A DNA stretch of 64,000 nucleotides from Zunongwangia sp. HGR-M22 (GTDB lineage: Bacteria; Bacteroidota; Bacteroidia; Flavobacteriales; Flavobacteriaceae), in contig NZ_CP115159.1 of the NCBI RefSeq assembly GCF_027594425.1, positions 2,937,001-3,001,000 of the forward strand, read 5' to 3'. Position numbers and translations under genes: made by a program. Of this stretch, positions 25,697 to 32,720 are shown one piece after another (position 1 is the first letter of the stretch; every line of letters starts with the position of its first letter). Under the pieces are notes generated by a model that worked only from the letters and a program-made list of their open reading frames with translations, searched no databases and was not told where the DNA came from.

Positions 25697-27013
25697 ATGA
25701 CATATAAAAAGGCCAATATTTTAATCGTTGATGACGATTTCGATATGTTAGAATTGTTGCAAAGGCAACTCCACGATCAAAACTTTCATGCCTATAAAGC
25801 TTCCAACGTATTAGAAGCTATAAACATTCTAAAATATAGTCGCATTGATCTAATAATTACAGATTTGCAAATGCCACAGGTAGATGGGATTGCATTAATA
25901 AAATATGTATTAGACCACTACCCTAAATTACCAACATTGGTCATTACTGGTTTCCCTTCTATAGACGGAGCTTTAGAAGCGATGAAATCTGGAGCTGTAG
26001 ATTATCTTATTAAGCCATTTACCACAGAAGAATTAAAAAGTGCAGTAGCAAAAGCTTTACCCCAAAACTTACAGGAAGCAACAAGAGATTCGTTAGCTAA
26101 TAACAGTATTTCTTATGCTGGGATTATTGGTAATTCTGAACCAATGCAAAAGCTTATCGATCTTATAGAACGGGTTAAAGACAACAAAGCAACGGTACTT
26201 ATACAAGGTGAAAGCGGAACGGGAAAAGAGCTTATCGCCCGGGCGATTCATTACAAAGGCAGGTTTGCTGCACAGCCGTTTATCGCAGTGAATTGTGGCG
26301 GTATTCCTGAAGATTTACTGGAAGCCGAATTATTTGGTTACACCAAAGGTTCATTTACTGGGGCTTTAGAAAATAGGCAAGGTTTTTTTCAGGCGGCAGA
26401 TAAAGGCACAATTTTCTTAGATGAAATTGGTAATGCCCCGATGAAAGTTCAAACCAGGCTGCTAAGAGTTCTTCAGGAAAAAGAAGTACAGCGTATTGGC
26501 GAGCAGAATGCCAAGAAAATAGATATTCGCATTATTGCGGCGACTAATAGTGATCTTTATAAAATGGTTAAGATCGGGAAGTTTCGGGAAGATCTTTATT
26601 ACCGATTAAATGTTGTAAATATATGTACGCCGCCACTGCGTTCACACAAAGACGATATTGTATATCTGGCAAATAATTTTTTACGAAAATACGGTTCAGA
26701 ATATGGAAAAAGGACTAAACTTAGTGACAAAGCATTAGAATTACTACAAAATTATGACTGGCCGGGCAATGTAAGAGAATTAGAAAATATCATTCAGCGT
26801 GCTATTATTTTAAGCGATGATGAAATTATTTCAGAACAGCTTCCGGAACATTTTAAATACGATATTGGTTCTTACGATGCTAGTTTTAAATCTTTAGAAG
26901 AAGTTGAGAAAGAATATATCCTGAAGGTTTTAGCCTATACCGATCAAAACAAAACAAAGGCAGCCGCAATTCTTAAAATAGATCGAAAAACACTTCGAAA
27001 TAAATTAAAATAG
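25697..27013 (+). CDS. NtrC-family sigma-54-dependent response regulator
   Basis: 438 residues. Receiver domain with acidic pocket D12/D13, phospho-acceptor D56 and K106; AAA+ domain with Walker A GESGTGKE (171-178), the sigma-54-contacting GSFTGA loop (218-223) and Walker B GTIFLDEIG (237-245); C-terminal Fis-type helix-turn-helix (TKAAAILKIDRKTLRNKLK). All residues needed for sigma-54 activation are present. It ends directly after the HTH. Probable targets are unknown; glutamate dehydrogenase and the small proteins next to it are candidates by position only. Confidence 0.93.
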   Translation: MTYKKANILIVDDDFDMLELLQRQLHDQNFHAYKASNVLEAINILKYSRIDLIITDLQMPQVDGIALIKYVLDHYPKLPTLVITGFPSIDGALEAMKSGAVDYLIKPFTTEELKSAVAKALPQNLQEATRDSLANNSISYAGIIGNSEPMQKLIDLIERVKDNKATVLIQGESGTGKELIARAIHYKGRFAAQPFIAVNCGGIPEDLLEAELFGYTKGSFTGALENRQGFFQAADKGTIFLDEIGNAPMKVQTRLLRVLQEKEVQRIGEQNAKKIDIRIIAATNSDLYKMVKIGKFREDLYYRLNVVNICTPPLRSHKDDIVYLANNFLRKYGSEYGKRTKLSDKALELLQNYDWPGNVRELENIIQRAIILSDDEIISEQLPEHFKYDIGSYDASFKSLEEVEKEYILKVLAYTDQNKTKAAAILKIDRKTLRNKLK

Positions 27014-27053
27014 GAGGTGGTACATAATTCCCTAGCAGGGGTAAAATGCCCGG

Positions 27054-27086
27054 TAAATTTTAAAAAATAAATATTTTTAAAATTTA
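27054..27086. repeat. Perfect AT-only inverted repeat
   Basis: 13-bp arms (27054-27066 and 27074-27086) made only of A and T around a 7-nt centre. With no GC pairs it is a poor intrinsic terminator; a protein-binding site or cruciform is possible. It lies 41 nt after the response regulator gene. Confidence 0.6.
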
Positions 27087-27183
27087 TAAAAACCTCAAAT
27101 TCAATACTATAACAATTTAAGATAAAACTTTCCTTTTTTGGGTACAGCATTTGACTTTTAGGTATAGACGAACCTCAATAGTT

Positions 27184-27342
27184 ATGAAAACCAATCGTAC
27201 CAAAAATAAGTCGGCTTCAAAAATTTCTTTAGGCAGCCTCTTAACCCAGGAGATGCTTAAGGGGCTTTGCTTTAATTGCGATCATCAAAAGAATTGTTCG
27301 TGGCAAAACCACAGAAAGTTGTTTTGTGAACATTTTAAGTAA
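27184..27342 (+). CDS. Small four-cysteine protein (52 aa)
   Basis: Basic N-terminal half (KTNRTKNKSASK) followed by LCFNCDHQKNCSWQNHRKLF and CEHFK: cysteines spaced C-x2-C-x5-C-x8-C with two histidines near them, suggesting a zinc or iron-sulphur site. The frame is open from a TTG at 27151, but ATG 27184 is a normal start. No family is recognised. It lies between the sigma-54 regulator and glutamate dehydrogenase, on the same strand. Confidence 0.6.
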   Translation: MKTNRTKNKSASKISLGSLLTQEMLKGLCFNCDHQKNCSWQNHRKLFCEHFK

Positions 27343-27346
27343 ACTA

Positions 27347-27430
27347 CCTCGGGGCAAGCCCTCGAGGCATTCGTTGGAAACAAATTTTTAATTTCAAGCC
27401 AAGCCTCGGGGTATTATGCCCTTTGGCGGT
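27347..27430. repeat. GC-rich inverted repeats ahead of the glutamate dehydrogenase gene
   Basis: A hairpin CCTCGGGGC/GCCC(T)CGAGG at 27347-27367 with loop AA and one bulged T, then a second, related CCTCGGGG (27404-27411) pairing with CCC at 27419-27421. The block is markedly GC-richer than its surroundings and shares the word GCCTCGGGG. It could be a dispersed repeat or a structured leader. Confidence 0.55.
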
Positions 27431-27443
27431 GCAAATAAATCTT

Positions 27444-28721
27444 ATGAAAAAGGAAAAAACAAAAAAACAATCTATGCACACTACGGTCATGAGCCAGTTT
27501 AATAAAACTGCAGACCGTATGGAGTTAAATACTAATATTAGAAAGATCCTTTCGATCTCTAATAGTGAAATTATAGTACACTTCCCTGTAAAAATGGACG
27601 ACGGCAGTATAGAAGTTTTTACCGGTTATCGAGTGCAACATAATAATGCCCTGGGACCATATAAAGGTGGTTTGCGTTATCACGATACCGTAGATATCGA
27701 TGCTGCAAGGGCTTTAGCCATGTGGATGACCTGGAAAACTTCTCTTGCAGGCCTGCCTTTTGGGGGTGCTAAAGGCGGTATCGAAATAGATCCCAGAACA
27801 TATTCTATTGGAGAATTAGAACGTATTACACGAAGATTTACCTATGCGCTGGGAGAAAATATTGGGCCAGAACATGATATCCCTGCTCCTGATATTAATA
27901 CAAACGCACAAACGATGGCCTGGATTGCAGACACCTATATGTCTACCATTCCAACTGCAGAGCGTTCCCATAACCGTCATATTGTTACTGGTAAACCTCT
28001 AGGAGTTGGTGGTTTGGAAGGCCGAGATCGCGCTACCGGTTTTGGCGTTTTCCTTTCAGCAAAACTTTACCTGGAAAGTAAAGGAGAAACTTTAGAAGGA
28101 AAAACATTTATTGTTCAGGGATTTGGTAATGTTGGTTATTGGGCGTCACATTTTATGCTTAAAGAAGGCGCTAGCTTATTAGCCGTACAGGATGCTCATG
28201 CAACTTTATGCAAAAAAGACGGGATCGATGTAGAAGGCTTAGCGGCACATTCTAATCCAAGAAAAGGTTCTATTGCAGATTATCCAGATGCGGTTTCTAT
28301 ACCACCAGAAGATTTCTTTGGTTTAGAATGTGATATGATTATTCCGGCAGCACTGGGAAATCAAATCACAGCTACTGTTGCCGAAAAAATAAAAGCGCCT
28401 CTCGTATTAGAAGGTGCCAATGGCCCAACCGATAGCGAAGGTGAAACTATTCTACTAAGAAATAATGTTACTATTATTCCAGACATTTTTTGTAATTCAG
28501 GCGGAGTAATTTCCAGTTATTTTGAATGGCTCCAAAACCGTAACGGAGAATTATGGGATCTGGAAGAAAGTATGAGTAAACTGGAGAAAAAACTTTCAGA
28601 AAACTTTAGACGTATACAGCGTGAAGTAGAAGAAAAAAATATCGATTGGAGAACTGCTGCTTATATGCTAGCCATATCAAGAATTGAAACGGCTTACCAA
28701 CAACGTGGAATTTTCCCTTAA
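27444..28721 (+). CDS. Glutamate dehydrogenase (Glu/Leu/Phe/Val dehydrogenase family)
   Basis: Hexameric-type dehydrogenase of 425 residues interconverting glutamate with 2-oxoglutarate and ammonia. The family signature with catalytic lysine, LPFGGAKGG, is present, as are GYRVQHN and KGGLRYH of the substrate pocket and the Rossmann motif VQGFGNVG. The acidic residue after the second nucleotide-fold strand (AVQDAH) suggests NAD+ preference and so a catabolic role, by inference. I choose ATG 27444 over an upstream TTG. It stands beside an NtrC-like regulator, suggesting nitrogen-linked control. Confidence 0.9.
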   Translation: MKKEKTKKQSMHTTVMSQFNKTADRMELNTNIRKILSISNSEIIVHFPVKMDDGSIEVFTGYRVQHNNALGPYKGGLRYHDTVDIDAARALAMWMTWKTSLAGLPFGGAKGGIEIDPRTYSIGELERITRRFTYALGENIGPEHDIPAPDINTNAQTMAWIADTYMSTIPTAERSHNRHIVTGKPLGVGGLEGRDRATGFGVFLSAKLYLESKGETLEGKTFIVQGFGNVGYWASHFMLKEGASLLAVQDAHATLCKKDGIDVEGLAAHSNPRKGSIADYPDAVSIPPEDFFGLECDMIIPAALGNQITATVAEKIKAPLVLEGANGPTDSEGETILLRNNVTIIPDIFCNSGGVISSYFEWLQNRNGELWDLEESMSKLEKKLSENFRRIQREVEEKNIDWRTAAYMLAISRIETAYQQRGIFP

Positions 28722-28770
28722 ACATTAATGCTGAAAATAAAAGCTGAAATTCGAAATTTAAAGTTGTCTT

Positions 28771-29184
28771 ATGAAATATGAACCTGAAAACAGTGATGAA
28801 AATAATATCGCTGTAATTGAAGAACATGTGTATGACTGGCTTCAAAAACTTGAAATTATCAATTTTGAACTTGTACTCTATAAATCATATTTACAAGATC
28901 ATAACTGTTTAAAATCGGTAGATAAAAAAAGTAAAATAAACTCAATACTATCATGTATAAATGAGCAAATAGAACAAAACAAATTTCATCTACGCACGTG
29001 TTTATTTTATAAAAACAGAGTTTCGAAAATCAGGGAATGTGATGATATAGAATGTGAAACAACATATTTAGAGGCACATTCTCTTTTTAAAAATCGACTT
29101 CAGTATCATTTTAAACAGATTAAAAGTCTGAAGCATCAGATTATATCTAAAGATTTAGCGTTTTCAGCATTAAAAATTGAATAA
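28771..29184 (+). CDS. Uncharacterised helical protein, possible regulon partner
   Basis: 137 residues, soluble, predicted all helical, with hydrophobic heptads (WLQKLEIINFELVLYKSYL, SLFKNRLQYHFKQIKSLKHQ) and five cysteines (HNC, LSC, RTC, REC, IEC). No recognised family. Size, helix order and the basic C-terminus recall the 129-residue protein at 23903, although identity is low. It follows the dehydrogenase by 49 nt and has a terminator after it. Confidence 0.6.
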   Translation: MKYEPENSDENNIAVIEEHVYDWLQKLEIINFELVLYKSYLQDHNCLKSVDKKSKINSILSCINEQIEQNKFHLRTCLFYKNRVSKIRECDDIECETTYLEAHSLFKNRLQYHFKQIKSLKHQIISKDLAFSALKIE

Positions 29185-29251
29185 ATAAGGAAATTAAACA
29201 GCATTTACATTTACAATTGCGTCGAACTGTTTGTTTAGATGTTTTTTCCGC

Positions 29252-29322
29252 AGCCGGACACCTGGTAAGATTCTATTAGAATCAATTTTTCAAAACAAGG
29301 TGTTCGGCTTTATTAATTTTTA
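29252..29322 (+). terminator. Long-stem terminator after the 137-residue protein gene
   Basis: Outer stem AGCCGGACACCT (29252-29263) pairs with AGGTGTTCGGCT (29298-29309) with one G-T pair, and encloses the small palindrome GATTCTATTAGAATC; a T-rich tail follows. Confidence 0.7.
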
Positions 29323-29418
29323 TCTTATTGAAAATGGGCATACATCATAAAATCAAATCAAGTTCAGAGTAATTAAAAAGTTGAATATATCAGATAAATT
29401 CCGAAGAAAAATGTTATA

Positions 29419-29460
29419 AAAACAAAGGCTGAAATTATCGAATTTCAGCCTTTGTTTTTT
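29419..29460 (-). terminator. Bidirectional terminator before the DUF4136 gene end
   Basis: Perfect 18-bp stem (29419-29436 with 29441-29458), loop ATCG, with A run on one side and T run on the other. It ends 19 nt from the stop codon of the minus-strand gene. Confidence 0.85.
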
Positions 29461-29478
29461 CAGTGTATGTTGAAGTGA

Positions 29479-30063
29479 CTACGGAAATTGTTTGAAAATT
29501 TTATCTACATAATTTCTAACAGCGCGTGCCGTGCGACGATCAGTAATTTCTACTTCATCGGTTGTACCTCTCCATATAATTTTATTGTTTTTTCGGTTTA
29601 TAAAATCGATCACAATAGTTTTTGATTTATAAGGAATTTGGTCGATATTATCTCCTGTAATTCGTTGAATAGTATAATAATCTTTATACATAAAAGGCTT
29701 GTAATAATCACCAATATAAAAATCGGGACGATAATACGAATAGCTAGTATAAACAGGATCTGCGTTCACCTCAACTTTATCGTCGAACATGGTATGAACA
29801 TAAATTAAAACGCTTGGTTGATCTTTTTCATAGCGATAACCTTCGTCTTTCATGTTTTCATTCACCGTATTTACAATCTCATAATTAATTTCTTCATTGT
29901 TATAACCCGGTGTGGTGATTTTATTTTGGTTGGGCAAAAATGCATAGGTATTGTAACTTTTCAAATCTTTTGGATTCTCACCAACTTCTGAAGATTTACT
30001 ACCACCGCAACTTGCAAATAAAAGGATGGTTATAAGAAATCCTGACCACTTAAGTAATTTCAT
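29479..30063 (-). CDS. DUF4136-family lipoprotein
   Basis: 194-residue lipoprotein: signal peptide with lipobox FASC (C19), then a DUF4136 domain (YNTYAFLPNQNK near the start; NRKNNKIIWRGTTDE and a C-terminal VDKIFKQFP that closes the domain in this family). Tyrosine-rich centre (YTSYSYYRPDFYIGDYYK). Cell-envelope protein of unknown function, common in Bacteroidota. Monocistronic with a strong terminator. Confidence 0.85.
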   Translation of the reverse strand: MKLLKWSGFLITILLFASCGGSKSSEVGENPKDLKSYNTYAFLPNQNKITTPGYNNEEINYEIVNTVNENMKDEGYRYEKDQPSVLIYVHTMFDDKVEVNADPVYTSYSYYRPDFYIGDYYKPFMYKDYYTIQRITGDNIDQIPYKSKTIVIDFINRKNNKIIWRGTTDEVEITDRRTARAVRNYVDKIFKQFP

Positions 30064-30258
30064 AATTTAAAAATTTTTGCGCATAATACCAGCTTTCAAC
30101 GGTCTATCAAAAACTTTTAGTAAAATTTAGACATAAATTTAACAGGCATTTAGAAACGTAAAGAAAAAAATTCCCGAAACATAAATTCTGAATTAACATT
30201 TACAGGATTGGTATTTACACTGATAATGTATAATTTAGTAGCTCATGTAAAGTGATTG

Positions 30259-30993
30259 ATGATGATGAACTTACCCCGAACTAACATTGAAAAACAACTT
30301 CTAAAATCCAGAAATAAACGAAAAAAAGAGGATCATTTTCTTCAGGAAATCCATTCTATTTTCAAGGAAAACGATAAAATTGAAACCGCTATCCTACATA
30401 AAATAGAAAATGGTGGTAATGCAGAGGATATCAATTTTTTCAATTTTGATCTTCTTGAAACCAATCGCATTTTTCATATAAGCGATATTGAAAAGATATG
30501 CGTTAATTATCGATTACGATTTTTGAGTTCTAAATATTTTAAAGCCAAAATTCCTTACGATGCTATAATGGCTATTAGAAAACTGGAAAATGATCATAAA
30601 ACCAGCTTAAAAGGATTTAGAATTATTGCACCGGCTCACCTTTTTAAATTGGATAATGCTGACGATCCTCTATTAATGGCGCCCATGGGCAATGAGTATT
30701 ATTACTTGGTTCATAAATGGGGCAACGACCTTCATCCTTTTAGAAAATTATTAATGTGGCCTTTTAAAAAACTAGAAAACTTCATTTTTTCAATGTTAGT
30801 GCTAAGCTTGGCAATCACCTTTTTAATACCGGATAAGCTGTTTTTTCATGCTGGCGAACAAAGCCTTAGCGAATTTTTAATGATTCTATTTTTTGTATTT
30901 AAATGGGTTGGCGGTCTTGCTATATTTTATGGCTTTAAAAAAGGTAAAAATTTTAGCGAAACCATCTGGGAAAGCAAATATTATAATGCTTAG
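30259..30993 (+). CDS. Hypothetical protein with two C-terminal membrane helices
   Basis: About 244 residues. A long, basic, helical cytoplasmic part (1-170, RNKRKKEDHFLQEIHSIF) is followed by two hydrophobic helices (about 173-191 and 204-224) and a short tail. The first codons form ATG-ATG-ATG, so the exact start among 30259, 30262 and 30265 is open. The segment LYLVHKWG-like (YYYLVHKWGNDLHPFRK) and the helix pair look conserved, but I recognise no family. Confidence 0.65.
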   Translation: MMMNLPRTNIEKQLLKSRNKRKKEDHFLQEIHSIFKENDKIETAILHKIENGGNAEDINFFNFDLLETNRIFHISDIEKICVNYRLRFLSSKYFKAKIPYDAIMAIRKLENDHKTSLKGFRIIAPAHLFKLDNADDPLLMAPMGNEYYYLVHKWGNDLHPFRKLLMWPFKKLENFIFSMLVLSLAITFLIPDKLFFHAGEQSLSEFLMILFFVFKWVGGLAIFYGFKKGKNFSETIWESKYYNA

Positions 30994-31080
30994 CTTATCA
31001 TTCAAGAACGTTAAACTCTAATTAAATTATCCTGTAAAGATTAGTAATCTTCGTATTTTAGAATTCTTAAACTGAAAATT

Positions 31081-31326
31081 ATGAGTACTGAAGAAACATA
31101 CGATAGAGTTTATACAGGAAGTGAAGTAAATGTTCAATATTTACAAGAACTATTTAAAAAATCTGGAATCTCTAATCGCGTAAGAAATGATATGGAATCT
31201 GGATTGAGAGCAGGTTTTGGTGGTGGAATACCGGGACAGGTTCAGCTTTTCGTGATAAAAAGTCATTATAACGAAGCTGCTGCTATAGTGAAAGCGACAT
31301 TTCCAAACGATGTTGCAGAGCATTAG
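31081..31326 (+). CDS. DUF2007-domain putative signal-transducing protein
   Basis: 81 residues. The fold TYDRVYTGSEVNVQYLQELF then GQVQLFVIKSHYNEAAAIVK is characteristic of DUF2007, a small ferredoxin-like domain that shares architecture with GlnB-like folds and whose function is unknown. The 3' end overlaps the next gene by 17 nt, which suggests coupled translation. Confidence 0.8.
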   Translation: MSTEETYDRVYTGSEVNVQYLQELFKKSGISNRVRNDMESGLRAGFGGGIPGQVQLFVIKSHYNEAAAIVKATFPNDVAEH

Positions 31327-31525
31327 TAAAGGAAATAAAGTTCCCTCAAGCAGGCGAAATTATGCATATTTGGCAATTGGTATTTTCTCCCTTGGATATG
31401 GCGCATACCGGGTTATAAGTTTATACGAAAATTATCAGAGATATGAAATCCAGTTCGCCATCGCTATTGGTTTTGTTGCGGCTGGTGTTATTTGTATATA
31501 TAGATTCTTTAAATCATTAAAATAA
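31310..31525 (+). CDS. Small two-helix membrane protein
   Basis: 71 residues: basic N-terminus (SKGNKVPSSRRN), helix 1 about residues 19-37 (YLAIGIFSLGYGAYRVISL), helix 2 about 47-66. The ATG lies within the end of the DUF2007 gene in another frame. Together they form a two-gene operon ended by a bidirectional terminator. No named family recognised. Confidence 0.65.
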   Translation: MLQSISKGNKVPSSRRNYAYLAIGIFSLGYGAYRVISLYENYQRYEIQFAIAIGFVAAGVICIYRFFKSLK

Positions 31526-31560
31526 AAATAAAAAGCGGCTTAAAGCCGCTTTTTATTTTT
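31524..31560. terminator. Bidirectional terminator between the DUF2007 operon and fabH
   Basis: 10-bp stem AAAAAGCGGC (31530-31539) with GCCGCTTTTT (31545-31554), T-rich on both strands. It serves the two convergent units. Confidence 0.85.
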
Positions 31561-31574
31561 TCTATTCTAAGTTA

Positions 31575-32582
31575 CTACCATTCGATTACGGCACTAGCCC
31601 AGGTAAATCCACTACCAAATGCAGCTAAAACAATGGTATCGCCTTCTTTAATTTTTCCTTCTTCCCACGCTTCTGTTAGCGCAATTGGAATAGATGCTGC
31701 GGTTGTATTTCCGTATTTCTGAATATTGTTATATACCTGATCATCACTCAATTTAAATTTCTGCTGAATAAACTGAGAAATTCGAAGGTTCGCCTGATGC
31801 GGAATTAACATATCGATATCTTTAACATCCAGACCATTTGCTTTTAAACCTTCCAAAATAACTTCAGAAAATCGAACAACTGCATTTTTAAATACAAACT
31901 GACCATTCATATAAGGATAGTAAGGAATATCTTCTTGCGGATTTTCAGCAATAATTTCCGGAACCCAATGATTGGTACTTGGTGCCTTCAAACTCAATTC
32001 GAGCGCATGTTTACCTTCAGAATGCAAATGCGTAGATAATACACCTTGTCCCACATGATCACTTCTTGTTAGTACCGCTGCTCCTGCTCCATCTCCAAAA
32101 ATCACAGAAACCGATCGACCTCGAGTTGTAAAATCTAATCCTCCACTATGATTTTCGCTTCCAATTAAAAGTACATTTTTATACATCCCGGTTTTGATAA
32201 ACTGGTCGGCAACCGAGAGGCCGTATATAAAACCACTACATTGGTTACGAACATCTAAAGCAGGACACGTGTGAATATCTAACATCTCTTGGATCTGTAC
32301 TCCACATCCCGGGAAATAATAATCTGGACTTAACGTAGCAAAAACAATTAAGTCTATATCATCTTTGCTAATATTGGCCCTTTCTAAGGCTATCTTTGCT
32401 GCCTTAGCTCCCATACCTGCGGTAGTATTTCCATCGCCTTTCCTTATATGTCGTCTCTCTTTTATACCGGTACGCTCCTGTATCCACGCATCGTTCGTAT
32501 CCATAATTTTGGACAGATCTTCATTAGTAACTACATTCTCTGGCACGTATTTTCCTAATCCAGCAATTTTAGACTGATACAT
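31575..32582 (-). CDS. fabH: 3-oxoacyl-ACP synthase III (KAS III, FabH family)
   Basis: Thiolase-fold condensing enzyme, 335 residues, that starts fatty-acid synthesis from acetyl- or branched acyl-CoA and malonyl-ACP. The complete catalytic triad is visible: C115 (RNQCSG), H262 (IPHQAN) and N292 (YGNTTAAS). It stands alone, not in the usual rpmF-plsX-fabH cluster, so it may be a second copy, with a special primer or secondary-lipid role (inference). Monocistronic. Confidence 0.9.
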   Translation of the reverse strand: MYQSKIAGLGKYVPENVVTNEDLSKIMDTNDAWIQERTGIKERRHIRKGDGNTTAGMGAKAAKIALERANISKDDIDLIVFATLSPDYYFPGCGVQIQEMLDIHTCPALDVRNQCSGFIYGLSVADQFIKTGMYKNVLLIGSENHSGGLDFTTRGRSVSVIFGDGAGAAVLTRSDHVGQGVLSTHLHSEGKHALELSLKAPSTNHWVPEIIAENPQEDIPYYPYMNGQFVFKNAVVRFSEVILEGLKANGLDVKDIDMLIPHQANLRISQFIQQKFKLSDDQVYNNIQKYGNTTAASIPIALTEAWEEGKIKEGDTIVLAAFGSGFTWASAVIEW

Positions 32583-32685
32583 TCAGTTTATTTTTAAATT
32601 ATTAAAATTTACACTCTTAAATTTAGCAAATATCTAAATTTTTACATCTGCAATATAGTAAAGATTAACATTTTATAGATTATCT

Positions 32686-32693
32686 TATCTTAG
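32686..32693 (+). promoter_or_regulatory. -7-like element of the S9 peptidase gene
   Basis: TATCTTAG differs from TAnnTTTG at one position and lies 27 nt before the ATG; no clear -33 is seen. Confidence 0.3.
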
Positions 32694-32720
32694 CACAACA
32701 AATATTATAAAACCCAATAA

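Noticed and set aside
27014-27443. Sigma-54 -24/-12 promoter upstream of the Cys protein or GDH
   Set aside because: No GG-N10-GC pair with TGGCAC/TTGC context was found at a suitable place; TTGGCGGTGC before GDH has the wrong spacing.
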